DNA of 64,000 nt from assembly GCA_002104535.1 (NCBI GenBank), contig NBOG01000002.1, forward strand, positions 194,240 to 258,239, written 5' to 3'. Source of the DNA: Cognaticolwellia sediminilitoris (lineage in GTDB: Bacteria; Pseudomonadota; Gammaproteobacteria; Enterobacterales; Alteromonadaceae). A program made the position numbers and the translations under genes. The notes beneath the pieces were generated by a model. It ran no database searches. It worked only from the letters and a program-made list of their open reading frames with translations, and was not told the DNA's origin. Shown piece after piece: positions 48,067-57,780 of the stretch (position 1 is its first letter; each line of letters opens with the position of its first letter).

Positions 48067-48849
48067 TTAGTTTAACCAAGCTTGATAAGCCAAGTTTACA
48101 GACATTAAAATAACGACAGTAATAAAAACGGGCCTGATGAACTTACCACCAAATTTAATTGCCCAATGTGCACCGACCCAAGCGCCAAGCATAATAAAAA
48201 CGCCCATCGAAATACCTAACAAAAAATTAACATGTCCAAGGTAAATAAAGGTTAATAAGCTAAAAAAGTTACTGATAAAATTGGTAGAGCGTGCCAAACC
48301 AGAACTTAATAAGATATCAATCTTATATAAGATATTAGATGAACTCACCCAAAAGGCGCCAGTTCCCGGACCCGCAAAGCCATCATAAAACCCGAGTATG
48401 AAGCCTTGCACACATTGTTTATATTTTACTAGCATGGTTTTAACAGGTAAACCGCAAACATCGTTAATGGTTGATTTTGATAATAAAGTATAAATAGCGG
48501 TTAAAATGATCAGTACTGGGATGTATTTTTCTAAAAACTCACCAGATACGAAGTTTACAATGAGGGTGCCAGTTATTGCGCCAATAGCAGTCGATATTAA
48601 TGCAATGCGCCAAAAGGACGGGCTAAAAAGTTTTTTTCGATAAAATGCAAATGAAGCAGTAAACGAGCCAAATGAAGCCGCTAATTTATTTGTGCCTAAT
48701 GCAACATGAGGAGGTAAGCCTGAGGTTAATAGTGTTGGAACTGTCAACATGCCACCACCGCCAGCGATAGCATCTATAAGCCCAGCAAAAAAACCGACGC
48801 TACATAAGGTTATCCATAAACTCATGTCTAGGACGGGATCTATAACCAT
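48067..48849 (-). CDS. TSUP/TauE-SafE family permease (YfcA-like)
   Basis: 260-aa membrane protein with about eight helices. The start (GFFAGLIDAIAGGGGMLTVP) and the second-half repeat (GFYDGFAGPGTGAFWV) are the paired glycine-rich motifs of the TSUP family, closest to E. coli YfcA. Substrates in the family include sulfite, thiosulfate and organosulfonates; none can be assigned here. First gene of a probable pair with priC. Confidence 0.85.
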   Translation of the reverse strand: MVIDPVLDMSLWITLCSVGFFAGLIDAIAGGGGMLTVPTLLTSGLPPHVALGTNKLAASFGSFTASFAFYRKKLFSPSFWRIALISTAIGAITGTLIVNFVSGEFLEKYIPVLIILTAIYTLLSKSTINDVCGLPVKTMLVKYKQCVQGFILGFYDGFAGPGTGAFWVSSSNILYKIDILLSSGLARSTNFISNFFSLLTFIYLGHVNFLLGISMGVFIMLGAWVGAHWAIKFGGKFIRPVFITVVILMSVNLAYQAWLN

Positions 48850-49487
48850 AGAATATTTACAAAATGAACAGTTAAAAATTATGTGCTTACTATATCACAT
48901 AGAATCCTTGATATTATGCAGAATTATTTTCATTACTAATACAAATATAGTTATTCATCATAAATTTACTCTTCATTGAAAGGTTGTGTCGAAATGAGAC
49001 ATTAATTTTAAAGACATTATAAAAAATCTCAAAAAACAAGGTGATTTGTTTCATTTAGTTTACGGTTTTTTGTATTTAATTAAGTTACTGTAATATATGG
49101 ATAAAATTAAACTGTTAGCTATTTATAAGTTGATGGTTTTTAATGCTTATTTATAATTAATTATGCTGGCATTATTTTAAGGTGTTGTTTTTAAATGAAT
49201 ATTAATGTCTCGTCGATCGGGGCGGGGCTGTTTATGATAGATAATTTTTATTGAAAAACATTGACAGAAAAAGGCACTTTTCAGGTTATATAGCTTGATT
49301 GACCTCAATTTTGAACATAATTATTAAAAAATGTTAATGAAAGGTAACTGTTTATATTGACCATTAAACAAGATTAAGTTTACTATCATATACGACAGAT
49401 CGGCCTAATGGCCTAAAAATTCAACAACAAGGCAACATAGCCTTGAATTTAAACACTAGAATCACGAAAGTGGTCCAGGGAGTATAT
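48850..49487. other. Long intergenic region before the TonB-dependent receptor
   Basis: About 640 bp, AT-rich except for a G-rich patch GGGGCGGGG at 49219-49227. No convincing ORF or RNA gene. It contains a candidate promoter (listed separately) and a long predicted leader before the receptor gene. Confidence 0.5.
49261..49291 (+). promoter_or_regulatory. Candidate promoter of the TonB-dependent receptor
   Basis: Perfect -35 TTGACA (49261-49266) followed after 18-19 bp by GTTATA/TTATAT (49285-49291). The leader would be about 190 nt. Confidence 0.4.
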
Positions 49488-52283
49488 ATGTATAGCAATA
49501 GCAAAATAGCTAAAGCAGTGCGCGTCGCCATGATGTTTGGTGCAGGTACAGCCGCAGCAATTTCAGCACCAGCTTTCTCAGCTGAAGAAAAAGCTGAAGC
49601 AATAGAAAAAATTGAAGTAACTGGTTCTCGTATTAAACGTGCAGATATGGAAACGGCACAACCTGTTGCAATTATCGATCGTGCAACACTTGAAGCATCA
49701 GGTTTAACTTCAGTTGGTGACTTTTTACAATCACTTCCTATTGCTGGTTCAGCAATAAACACAACTTTTAACAATGGTGGTGACGGTTCAACTCGAATCG
49801 ATTTACGTAACTTAGGTTCAAGCCGTGTACTTGTACTAGTTAATGGTCATCGTTGGATTAACTCTGGTACAGGTGCTGTATACGGTTCTGATGCTATCGC
49901 TGGTGTTGTAAACGTAATCACTCGTACTGACTTTGAAGGCGTTGAATTCAATGCTTACACTGGTCAAAGTGCTGAAGGTGACGGCGGACAACAACAATTT
50001 GATATCACAACTGGTGTATCAAATGATAAAGGTCACTTAACCTTAAACGTATCATATACTAACCAAGAACCAATTTTTGCTGGTGACCGTGAAATCTCAG
50101 AAGACCCTTTCTTTGGTTCAGGTAACCGTTTAGGTTCTTCTGGTACTCCTCAAGGTCGTTTTGCATTTGTTGATTATGATCCAAATACAAGCAACTATGC
50201 TGGTTTCGTAAACCACTCAGTAACTAAAGGCTTCCCAACGAATGGTCAAGTTCCTAACCGTCCATTCTTAGCTGATGGCTCTGCTAACCCAGATAGCGAC
50301 TTTACTAGCTTTAGTAACGATATTCGTTACAACTACGCGCCAGAAAACTACTTATTAACGCCTCAAGACCGTTGGTCTTTATACGTTTCAAGTGGTTATG
50401 AAATTGCTGATGACGTGCAATTAACTGCTGACGTACTTTACAATCACCGTGAATCAGGTCAGCTTTTAGCGCCAATGCCTTTGTTTATTGGTCCTTGGGC
50501 TGGTGGTGCTGAAGCATTGAACCCTACAGTTGTATCTGGTCAAAATATTTATAACCCATTTGGTTACGATATTTTTGGTGCAGATCATATGGATTACTAC
50601 AACGGTGGTTTTATTGGTCGTCGTTTGATTGAAAATGGCCCTCGTCTTTTCTCTCAAGAAGTTGAAACGTGGAAGTTCAATTTAAGCCTTGACGGTATCG
50701 TTGAAGTTGTTGGTAATGAGTGGAACTGGTCATTACATGCTGGTTACGGTGATAACCGTGCTACTTCTACAACTCAAGGTCGTATTAACAAAACTCGTTT
50801 ATCTTATGCCTTAAGTGCAGAATGTAATTCAGATCCTAGCTGTGTACCATTTAACTTATTTGGTGGTGAAGGTTCTATCACTGATGAAATGCTTGGTTAC
50901 ATGACGAGCACTGAAACTAGTGAAGGTGGCAACACTTTATGGAATTACTCTGCAAACCTTTCAGGTATTGCATTTGAAATGCCTGCTGGTGAAGTTGGTG
51001 TTTCATTCGGTTATGAATACCGTCGTGAAAATGGTTTCAACAGACCAGATTACTTGGTCCAAAGTGGCCAGTCTTCAGGTGGTAGTGTTCAACCAACAGA
51101 AGGTGGATTCTCAGAGAGTTCATACTACATGGAAGCTCAAGTTCCATTGTTAGCTGATGTTGATTTTGCTCAACAAGTTGATTTAAGTGTTGCTATTCGT
51201 CGCACTAACATTGAAAACACTGTTGGTGTTGAAAATGATAACACTAGTTCAAGCCTTGGTTTAACTTGGCGTGTAGATGACGATTTACTATTCCGTGGTA
51301 ACTTCTCAACAGGTTTCAGAGCTCCTTCTGTATCTAACTTGTTCGGCGGTTTATCAACAGGTTTCCCTTCAGTAACAGATCCATGTAATTCAGATGGTTC
51401 AGGTAATGAAGTTTGTGCTGGCGTACCTTCTGGTTACTCACAACCTAACACTCAATTAGAAGCACAATCTGGTTCTAATGAAGCACTAGAGCCAGAAGAG
51501 TCTGAAAGTACTTCATTTGGTTTAGTGTACGACGCTAGCTGGTTAGAAGGCTTTAACTTATCAGTTGATGTTTGGAGTATTCAAATTGATAACGTAATTA
51601 CTTCTGCTGGTTTCCAACAAGTATTAAATACTTGTTCACCAACAGCTACAGGTGATGATGCAACGCATCCAATTGCACCTTTCTGTGATAGCTTGTTACA
51701 ACGTGCAGCTAGTGGTGTTCCAGTAACATTCATTAACCCATTGTTGAACTCAGGTACATTAGAAACTAACGGTGTTGATTTCGATGTTATTTATAACTTT
51801 GAAACATCTTACGGTGACATCAACTTAACATGGGATGCGACTTACACAGATACGTATCGTTTAGTTAATGATCAAGGCGTAGCTCAATCTAACCAAGCTG
51901 GTCGTAACTTAGGCGACGCTGGTTTCCCTCGTTGGAAGTCTAGTGTTAATGCTACTTGGAACATTGATGACTTTAGCTTAGTGTATAACATTCAGTACAT
52001 CGGTGAGCAAGAAGAAAGCTGTGCAGTTGGTTTCGTATCAACTGATACATGGAGATGTTCTGACCCAGATGGTGAGTTCAATACTCTTGATGCAACTGTC
52101 TACCATGACATGCAAGCTAGCTACTACCTAGATGAATACAACACACGTTTCACTCTAGGTGTTAACAATATGTTTGATAAAACGCCACCAATTTCAACTA
52201 CAGCGTTTGCAAACTCATTTGATGCGAGTTTATATGATCCTACTGGTCGTTTCTTCTACGGTCGAGTTTCAGTTAAATTCTAA
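49488..52283 (+). CDS. TonB-dependent outer-membrane receptor
   Basis: Outer-membrane active-transport receptor, 931 aa from ATG 49488 (preceded by AGGGAG). Signal peptide (about residues 1-32, cleavage after SAPAFSA), then IEKIEVTGSRIKRADMETAQ with the usual TonB-box-like VTGSRI, plug domain to about residue 150, and a 22-strand barrel ending RFFYGRVSVKF with the terminal Phe. It belongs to the large-receptor branch of Alteromonadales and Caulobacterales. Oddity: NGHRWINSGTGAVYGSDAIA lacks the ~20-25 residues (IPxxxIERIEVLxxGAS) that normally precede AVYGSDAIAG in the plug. Substrate unknown; the two TPR enzymes downstream may be linked. Confidence 0.9.
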   Translation: MYSNSKIAKAVRVAMMFGAGTAAAISAPAFSAEEKAEAIEKIEVTGSRIKRADMETAQPVAIIDRATLEASGLTSVGDFLQSLPIAGSAINTTFNNGGDGSTRIDLRNLGSSRVLVLVNGHRWINSGTGAVYGSDAIAGVVNVITRTDFEGVEFNAYTGQSAEGDGGQQQFDITTGVSNDKGHLTLNVSYTNQEPIFAGDREISEDPFFGSGNRLGSSGTPQGRFAFVDYDPNTSNYAGFVNHSVTKGFPTNGQVPNRPFLADGSANPDSDFTSFSNDIRYNYAPENYLLTPQDRWSLYVSSGYEIADDVQLTADVLYNHRESGQLLAPMPLFIGPWAGGAEALNPTVVSGQNIYNPFGYDIFGADHMDYYNGGFIGRRLIENGPRLFSQEVETWKFNLSLDGIVEVVGNEWNWSLHAGYGDNRATSTTQGRINKTRLSYALSAECNSDPSCVPFNLFGGEGSITDEMLGYMTSTETSEGGNTLWNYSANLSGIAFEMPAGEVGVSFGYEYRRENGFNRPDYLVQSGQSSGGSVQPTEGGFSESSYYMEAQVPLLADVDFAQQVDLSVAIRRTNIENTVGVENDNTSSSLGLTWRVDDDLLFRGNFSTGFRAPSVSNLFGGLSTGFPSVTDPCNSDGSGNEVCAGVPSGYSQPNTQLEAQSGSNEALEPEESESTSFGLVYDASWLEGFNLSVDVWSIQIDNVITSAGFQQVLNTCSPTATGDDATHPIAPFCDSLLQRAASGVPVTFINPLLNSGTLETNGVDFDVIYNFETSYGDINLTWDATYTDTYRLVNDQGVAQSNQAGRNLGDAGFPRWKSSVNATWNIDDFSLVYNIQYIGEQEESCAVGFVSTDTWRCSDPDGEFNTLDATVYHDMQASYYLDEYNTRFTLGVNNMFDKTPPISTTAFANSFDASLYDPTGRFFYGRVSVKF

Positions 52284-52302
52284 ATTGAATTGTTAATTGT
52301 TT

Positions 52303-52329
52303 TAAAAAGCCGCATTTGCGGCTTTTTTT
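52303..52329 (+). terminator. Terminator after the receptor gene
   Basis: AAAAGCCGC / GCGGCTTTT (52305-52313 with 52318-52326), 4-nt loop, T-run. The next gene starts 22 bp later, so its expression would come from read-through or its own promoter. Confidence 0.88.
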
Positions 52330-52350
52330 ATATTTAAATAACACTTACTT

Positions 52351-54150
52351 ATGAATAATATTTTACAACAAGCCCATAATTTATTTGTTCATGGCAGGTT
52401 CAAAGAAGTGATCACTTTAATAGCTCCGTTATTAAATGATCAGCCTAATAATCCAATCTTTAATAAAATAATGGGGTTATGCTATAAAGACCTGCATGAT
52501 TCTTTATTAGCAATAAAATACTTAAATCAATCCCTGAAATATCAAGCCAAGCAGCATGACTTGGAAAATATTGTTGGTACAATTTATAAAAAACTTAACA
52601 AACCTGAGTTAGCAATAAAGCATTACCAAAATGCTATTTCGATAGATGGCGATAATGTTAACTATTTAAATAACTTAGGGTTTATGCTCATAAATGTACA
52701 ATCCTACGACCAAGCTGAGCAATGCTTTATTAAGTCCCTGAAAATAAAGTGTGACCAAGCGAATGCTCGAATAGGTTTAGCAAGTTCATATAACCTTAAT
52801 AATAACGAGTTCAAAGCAAAAGAATTGTTAAAAGAGGTTATTAGCGATAACCCAAACAACTTCATAGCAACTTATAACTTAGCGTTAATATGCAAAAAAC
52901 TTAAGTCATACGATGAGGCACTAAGCTACTTTAAAAGTGCTAATGCCATAAAACCAAACGTGACAAGTTTATTAGAAAATTTAGGCTTCTTATACTACGA
53001 AAATAACCAAGTTGAACTAGCAATCACTGCGTTTAAAGACGGTTTAAAAGCCAACCCTACAGATGTCGCTTTAAATAGCGCGTTAGCACGTGTTTTATGG
53101 GAACAAGGCAGTAAGGATTTCTTGTCTCATTATCAAACACGGAAGGTTAGTGAAATGACCATAGACCTTGCTATTGATTATTATTTCAAGCTAATGAAAG
53201 TGGGTGACATAGGAAAAGCTGGTGAGGTTTTAAGCACTATAGAAAGCACCTATGAAAATAGCCTCATGGTAATTATTGCAAGAAGCCAGTTTCTGTATGA
53301 GAACAAAGATTATCAAAAAGGCTATTCAACTCTTATTAACCTTCAAAAAATAAGACCATTAGTAGCTGCAGAGTTAGATTGGCTTGCTCGGCACGCCTTT
53401 GCTTTGGGAAAATATGATGAAGTTATTAAAATATATGAAGATTTAATTATTGTAGAACCCGATCATCAAGGCTATTGGTGTTTATTGAGTACAGCTTTAA
53501 GAGAACAGGATTATGGCCGCTTCGAAAACTTAACTTTATATAATGAGCTCATTTTTATTGTTGATATTGACCTACCCGACGGATATGACAATATTGAAAA
53601 GTTTAATGTTGAATTAATGGCTGAATTAAAAACTACCCATATCTCGAATCACCAACCACTGGAACAAAGTCTAGTCGGGGGCACCCAAACTATCGGCAAC
53701 CTATTTACGGGCTCAAAAACTAATGTCGAAAAGTTAGAGAATTCTCTCAAGGCAACTATTACAAAAACATTAAACAAGCTGCCTCATCGGATCACACATC
53801 CAACACTTAAACACGCTAATAGTGATTTTAAATTTTCAGGCGCTTGGTCTGTTTGGTTAACATCTTCAGGTTTCCATAAAAGTCATTACCATTCAGAAGG
53901 CTGGTATAGCGGTGTGTATTATGTGAATACTCCTGATGAAAGCGACTTAAAGCAAGGCGCTGGGTATTTAAAAATTGGTGAACCTGATATTATTTTACCA
54001 AGTCAACATGACGCAGAATATTATATAAAGCCTAAATCAGGGCAATTAGTCTTGTTTCCATCATTTTTATGGCATGGAACAGTTCCGTTTAAATCAAAAA
54101 CTCCACGAGTGACTGTCGCGTTTGATATTACGCCACAATCTAAGAAGTAG
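52351..54150 (+). CDS. TPR protein with C-terminal 2OG-Fe(II) oxygenase domain
   Basis: 599 aa, cytoplasmic (no signal peptide). About the first 380 residues are TPR-like helical repeats (e.g. AIKHYQNAISIDGDNVNYLN, YDQAEQCFIKSLKIK). The C-terminal ~120 residues carry a putative 2OG-Fe(II) oxygenase domain: HKSHYHSEGWYSGVYYVN (metal-ligand region, near residue 510), GQLVLFPSFLWHGTVPF (distal His) and PRVTVAFD (2-oxoglutarate-binding Arg). Likely a prolyl-hydroxylase-like enzyme; target unknown. The ribosome site is weak. It is 5 bp from the sulfotransferase gene. Confidence 0.8.
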   Translation: MNNILQQAHNLFVHGRFKEVITLIAPLLNDQPNNPIFNKIMGLCYKDLHDSLLAIKYLNQSLKYQAKQHDLENIVGTIYKKLNKPELAIKHYQNAISIDGDNVNYLNNLGFMLINVQSYDQAEQCFIKSLKIKCDQANARIGLASSYNLNNNEFKAKELLKEVISDNPNNFIATYNLALICKKLKSYDEALSYFKSANAIKPNVTSLLENLGFLYYENNQVELAITAFKDGLKANPTDVALNSALARVLWEQGSKDFLSHYQTRKVSEMTIDLAIDYYFKLMKVGDIGKAGEVLSTIESTYENSLMVIIARSQFLYENKDYQKGYSTLINLQKIRPLVAAELDWLARHAFALGKYDEVIKIYEDLIIVEPDHQGYWCLLSTALREQDYGRFENLTLYNELIFIVDIDLPDGYDNIEKFNVELMAELKTTHISNHQPLEQSLVGGTQTIGNLFTGSKTNVEKLENSLKATITKTLNKLPHRITHPTLKHANSDFKFSGAWSVWLTSSGFHKSHYHSEGWYSGVYYVNTPDESDLKQGAGYLKIGEPDIILPSQHDAEYYIKPKSGQLVLFPSFLWHGTVPFKSKTPRVTVAFDITPQSKK

Positions 54151-54155
54151 ATACT

Positions 54156-55688
54156 ATGAAAAAAGAAGTAAATAACATTGTCGAACTTGCAAAGAAAGGG
54201 CAGGGGTTAGTCGCCTTAGAAAAATTAAAAGCATATGTTGAAGATAATGGTAAAGATGAAGAAGCTATTTTTCTTTTAAGTTCTTGGTTGTTCCAAAAAA
54301 TGGATTGGGATTTATCAGCGCAATACATGGAAGCTTTACTATTATTAGCGCCAAATAACAAAAGCCACCTTGAAAACGCAATTGGTATGTATTTACAAAT
54401 GTCTAACTTCAAACAGGCGTTAGTGCATCAAAAAACACTGGTGGAAATTGACCCTGCCGATAGTCAGAATAAATATAAATTAGGTATGTTATATCACCGT
54501 TTATTTGACTTTGACGCCGCATTGTCCGTTTTTAAAGAACTAGAAAAGGAGATGCCGGAACAGCCACAAATATTAGGTGTTATAGCTGATATTTTACACG
54601 GTTACGGAGACTTTGACGCAGCTATAAATTATTATCAACGCATTCTGAACCAAGAGCCAAACAATGAAGCTGCATTTAATGGCATAGTTAAATCGACCAA
54701 ATATAAAACCCCCGATCTTAAGTTAGTTGATATATCTAAGCGTATTTTATTGGCGCCTAACGTTAGTAAAGAGGCGAAAGCACAAATTCACTTTTCTCTG
54801 GGTAAAATGTTTGATGATTGTAAGAACTATCATGAGGCTTGGTTGAATTATCAAGCGGCAAATAAGTTACAATCTGAGTTATTTCCATATAACCATAGCT
54901 CGCTAGAGTCTCAAATTAAGCAAATCAAAAAAATCTATACCAAGGATTACTTTAAAGAGCATGAAGACACTGGTGATGCCTCGGTATCGCCTATTTTTAT
55001 TGTTGGAATGCCTCGAAGTGGCACAACACTGTTAGAACAAGTGTTAGAGCATTCAGGTAATATTTGTGCTGGTGGAGAATCTCTGGCTTTGAACAAAGCT
55101 ATTAACCGACGCTTTTATAATATACGTTACCCTGACGAATTATATAAAGCGGATAGTGCTGTATTTAAGGAGCTTGCTAATGATTATCAGGACTATTTTA
55201 AACAATGCCATCTTAATGGTGATTTACGTTCCATTGATAAGTTACCTGGAAATTTTTTACATTTAGGTTTGCTTAAAAAAATGTTTCCAAATATGAAAAT
55301 AATTAATTTAAGTCGTAATAAACTTGATTGCAGCTTATCGATATTCTTTCAAATGTTTGCTAGTCATATGACTTTTACCTCAAATTTACATCATATATCA
55401 TCATTTTACGATACTTACGTAGAAACAATGTCGTATTGGAATGATATATTTCCTGAGAATATTTTTAATTTGAGTTATGAAAACTTTGTGAGTGATTTTG
55501 AAAACAATACAAAAGAATTATTTAAGTTTTTAGACTTAGATTGGAATGATAATGTCGGGAAGTTTGTGGAAAGTAAAAATTCCGTGCAAACACCAAGCTC
55601 ATGGCAAGTTAGACAGGGAATTAATACCAAGTCAGTTGGCCGCAGTAAGCATTATGAGGGGTATTTAAAAGAGATTATCCAGTTATAG
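54156..55688 (+). CDS. TPR-containing sulfotransferase family protein
   Basis: 510 aa, cytoplasmic. TPR-like repeats over about residues 1-265 and a PAPS-dependent sulfotransferase domain from about 275: 5'-phosphosulfate loop IFIVGMPRSGTTLLEQVLEH (residues near 280-300), GGESLAL, DKLPGNFLHLGL, and 3'-phosphate motif INLSRNKLDCSLSIFF. The catalytic base could be a His or Glu in this fold; I do not assign it. Paired with the oxygenase gene, downstream of the receptor; such groupings recur in marine Alteromonadales as far as I recall. Confidence 0.82.
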   Translation: MKKEVNNIVELAKKGQGLVALEKLKAYVEDNGKDEEAIFLLSSWLFQKMDWDLSAQYMEALLLLAPNNKSHLENAIGMYLQMSNFKQALVHQKTLVEIDPADSQNKYKLGMLYHRLFDFDAALSVFKELEKEMPEQPQILGVIADILHGYGDFDAAINYYQRILNQEPNNEAAFNGIVKSTKYKTPDLKLVDISKRILLAPNVSKEAKAQIHFSLGKMFDDCKNYHEAWLNYQAANKLQSELFPYNHSSLESQIKQIKKIYTKDYFKEHEDTGDASVSPIFIVGMPRSGTTLLEQVLEHSGNICAGGESLALNKAINRRFYNIRYPDELYKADSAVFKELANDYQDYFKQCHLNGDLRSIDKLPGNFLHLGLLKKMFPNMKIINLSRNKLDCSLSIFFQMFASHMTFTSNLHHISSFYDTYVETMSYWNDIFPENIFNLSYENFVSDFENNTKELFKFLDLDWNDNVGKFVESKNSVQTPSSWQVRQGINTKSVGRSKHYEGYLKEIIQL

Positions 55689-55740
55689 CTTAATGGTTTA
55701 TATCAATATTAGGATAATAACCGAACAATAAAATAATACC

Positions 55741-55786
55741 TGTTGAAAGCTTAATTTAACATTCATCGTAAATTAAGCTTTCAACA
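55741..55786. repeat. Perfect 18-bp inverted repeat between convergent genes
   Basis: TGTTGAAAGCTTAATTTA (55741-55758) and its exact complement (55769-55786), 10-nt loop. No T-run follows on either side beyond four bases. Probably a bidirectional transcription end, but unlike the other terminators in this window. Confidence 0.92.
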
Positions 55787-55857
55787 GAGAAAGCTTTTAA
55801 GTAAGCGCTAAATTATATTTATTGATTTATTAGCCTCTTAAAAAACCTATCAGTTGA

Positions 55858-56367
55858 TTACTTAGTTCTGATTCTCATTTGACCTGAATCTAAAAGCTTT
55901 TCACAAAACATATATTTTACGTTACTACCGATAGTAGCTCTAGGACGACAAACAACTTCTTGAGATTTTTCCCCGTAATTAGAAATATATTCATTTACTA
56001 AAGGTTGAAAGGTTGCTTTTTGCTCATTAGTAAATAATTTCGAAACTTTATCTAAGAGTTCATTCCAGCGTTTCTCTTTAACTTCAGACGCTACATTTAA
56101 CCATATATAAGCCTGTAAAAAGTCTTGTTTGGTGCCAAGCCCTTGAGCGTATAATAAGGCCAATTCATATTGAGCTAATTTATTTCCTAGCTTAGAAGAC
56201 CTTTCGATATGTTGAAATGCTTTATCAAACTTTTCACTTTTGATTGCTTTAATGCCATCTTCAAACTCATTTTGAAAATGATAAACGTCAATGCTTTTAG
56301 CTGCAAATGTGTCTGTAAATGGTAGAGTAGCAAGGATAAAAACCGATGCCTTTACTAGTGTGTTCAT
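55858..56367 (-). CDS. Sel1-like repeat periplasmic protein
   Basis: 169 aa with a signal peptide (cleavage near TDTFAA, residue 23) and Sel1/TPR-like repeats (DGIKAIKSEKFDKAFQHIER; AQYELALLYAQGLGTKQDFL followed by QAYIWLNVAS, the Sel1 signature). The C-terminal part holds two Cys (VVCRPRA; YMFCEKLL) that may form a disulfide. Function unknown. Convergent with the sulfotransferase gene. Confidence 0.75.
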   Translation of the reverse strand: MNTLVKASVFILATLPFTDTFAAKSIDVYHFQNEFEDGIKAIKSEKFDKAFQHIERSSKLGNKLAQYELALLYAQGLGTKQDFLQAYIWLNVASEVKEKRWNELLDKVSKLFTNEQKATFQPLVNEYISNYGEKSQEVVCRPRATIGSNVKYMFCEKLLDSGQMRIRTK

Positions 56368-57000
56368 AAACTTTCCTTTTTAAATTAACTCGCCAATTAA
56401 CAATATCGTTATAAAGTTGTCAAAATTAGCAACAAAATATTGAATTTATATTTACTAGTATAAATTAAGAATATATATATATATATTTTAAAGCGTTACA
56501 TTTTATTTCATGAACTTTTGTAATTTATGATGCGAATTTGTTATAAAGAGAAAATGCTAATTTTACAGGTATGATTTACTATAGAAGGGAATCACTAAAG
56601 AGAGCTTTAAATATATTTAACATTAGAGTTGTTTAAAATTAAATCAAAAAAGTGGTTTATTGTGGCAATTTGATAATAATATTTGACTTACTACGAAAGA
56701 GTTAGTAAAACATGTTTAGCATATATTTTTACAATTAAGAGGATTTCAGTAACAACGAAGAAAGCGATATTATTCTGTATAATTGAATATATTGTTCAAT
56801 TCTCGTTACAATACAGTTTACTTTGCTCTATAAAAGTGAAATAAGCGGTCTTTTTAATGTACTTAGTTGACAGTTAGGCTGTCGTCTGGGAATATTGCAT
56901 GGTTTTATTCTAGAGAAATTAAAACTTAAAATGGCAGATTATTAAATTTGCGTTAACAATAAGCTTGTTATCAAAATTCAATAGCAATTGGTTGGGAACT
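56368..57000. other. Long AT-rich region before the TonB2 operon
   Basis: About 630 bp with no gene. It holds an (AT)8 tract at 56471-56486 and an inverted repeat AATTGAA-N7-TTCAATT at 56781-56801 that could be an operator. I looked for a Fur box, expected for a TonB system; the best match (GATAATAATATTTGAC near 56682) is too weak to call. Confidence 0.5.
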
Positions 57001-57780
57001 ATGTCCAAATTAAGCAAGAAAAGCCTTATCGCAACGACGATTATTGGCGCACTAGCATTTTCAGCAAGCAACTTCGCAGCTGCAGATGCTTTAACAGAAC
57101 TACAAAAAGCCGAGGCTCAGATTTTTAAAGCTTCTAGTAAATCACAAAGTAAAATTGACAATATTTACGGACAAACTCAAGATCTATTAGCTGAGTACCG
57201 TAATACTGTTGATGAAGCTGATGTGTTGAAAGGCTATAACGATCACGTTCAACTTATGGTTGATGATCAAAAAGCTAATATCAAATCATTACAGTCGCAA
57301 ATTGCTGGTATCGATAAAACCAAGCAAGGTGTTGTGCCTTTAATGTATAAAATGATAGACACATTAGAGAAGTTTGTTGACCTTGATGTTCCTATGAACA
57401 TTGAAGCGCGTAAAGAGCGTATCGCTGGACTTCGTGATGTAATGGGCGATTCAGATGTATCAGTATCTGAACAGTTTCGTTTAGTGTTAGAAGCATACGA
57501 AATTGAAGCAAATTACGGCACTATTTTCGGTGTGTATCAAGGTGAACTAGACTTAGGCGATCGCAAGATCACTGCTGACTTTGTTCACATGGGTCGTATC
57601 TCTTTCGTTGCACAATCTCTTGACATGAAAAATGCTTGGGTTTGGAACAATGATAAGCGTGATTGGGATGTTTTAGGTGACGAATACTTGAAGCCTGTTA
57701 CTGATGCCGTACGTATGGCTCGTAAGCAATTACCACTCGATCTAGCTAAACTACCAGTATTTGCAGCAGGAGCAAAATAA
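57001..57780 (+). CDS. DUF3450 family periplasmic protein of the TonB2 operon
   Basis: 259 aa with a signal peptide (cleavage near NFAAA, residue 26) and an N-terminal coiled coil (to about residue 100), followed by a domain with FGVYQGELDLGDRKITADFV and RISFVAQSLDMKNAWVW, typical of DUF3450. In Vibrio the same gene precedes ttpC-exbB2-exbD2-tonB2. ATG 57001 gives a clean signal peptide; an in-frame TTG at 56965 would add 12 residues. Its stop overlaps the ttpC ATG by one base. Confidence 0.85.
   Translation: MSKLSKKSLIATTIIGALAFSASNFAAADALTELQKAEAQIFKASSKSQSKIDNIYGQTQDLLAEYRNTVDEADVLKGYNDHVQLMVDDQKANIKSLQSQIAGIDKTKQGVVPLMYKMIDTLEKFVDLDVPMNIEARKERIAGLRDVMGDSDVSVSEQFRLVLEAYEIEANYGTIFGVYQGELDLGDRKITADFVHMGRISFVAQSLDMKNAWVWNNDKRDWDVLGDEYLKPVTDAVRMARKQLPLDLAKLPVFAAGAK

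Noticed and set aside
56682-56700. Fur box upstream of the TonB2 operon
   Set aside because: Only about half of the 19 positions match the consensus in a very AT-rich region.
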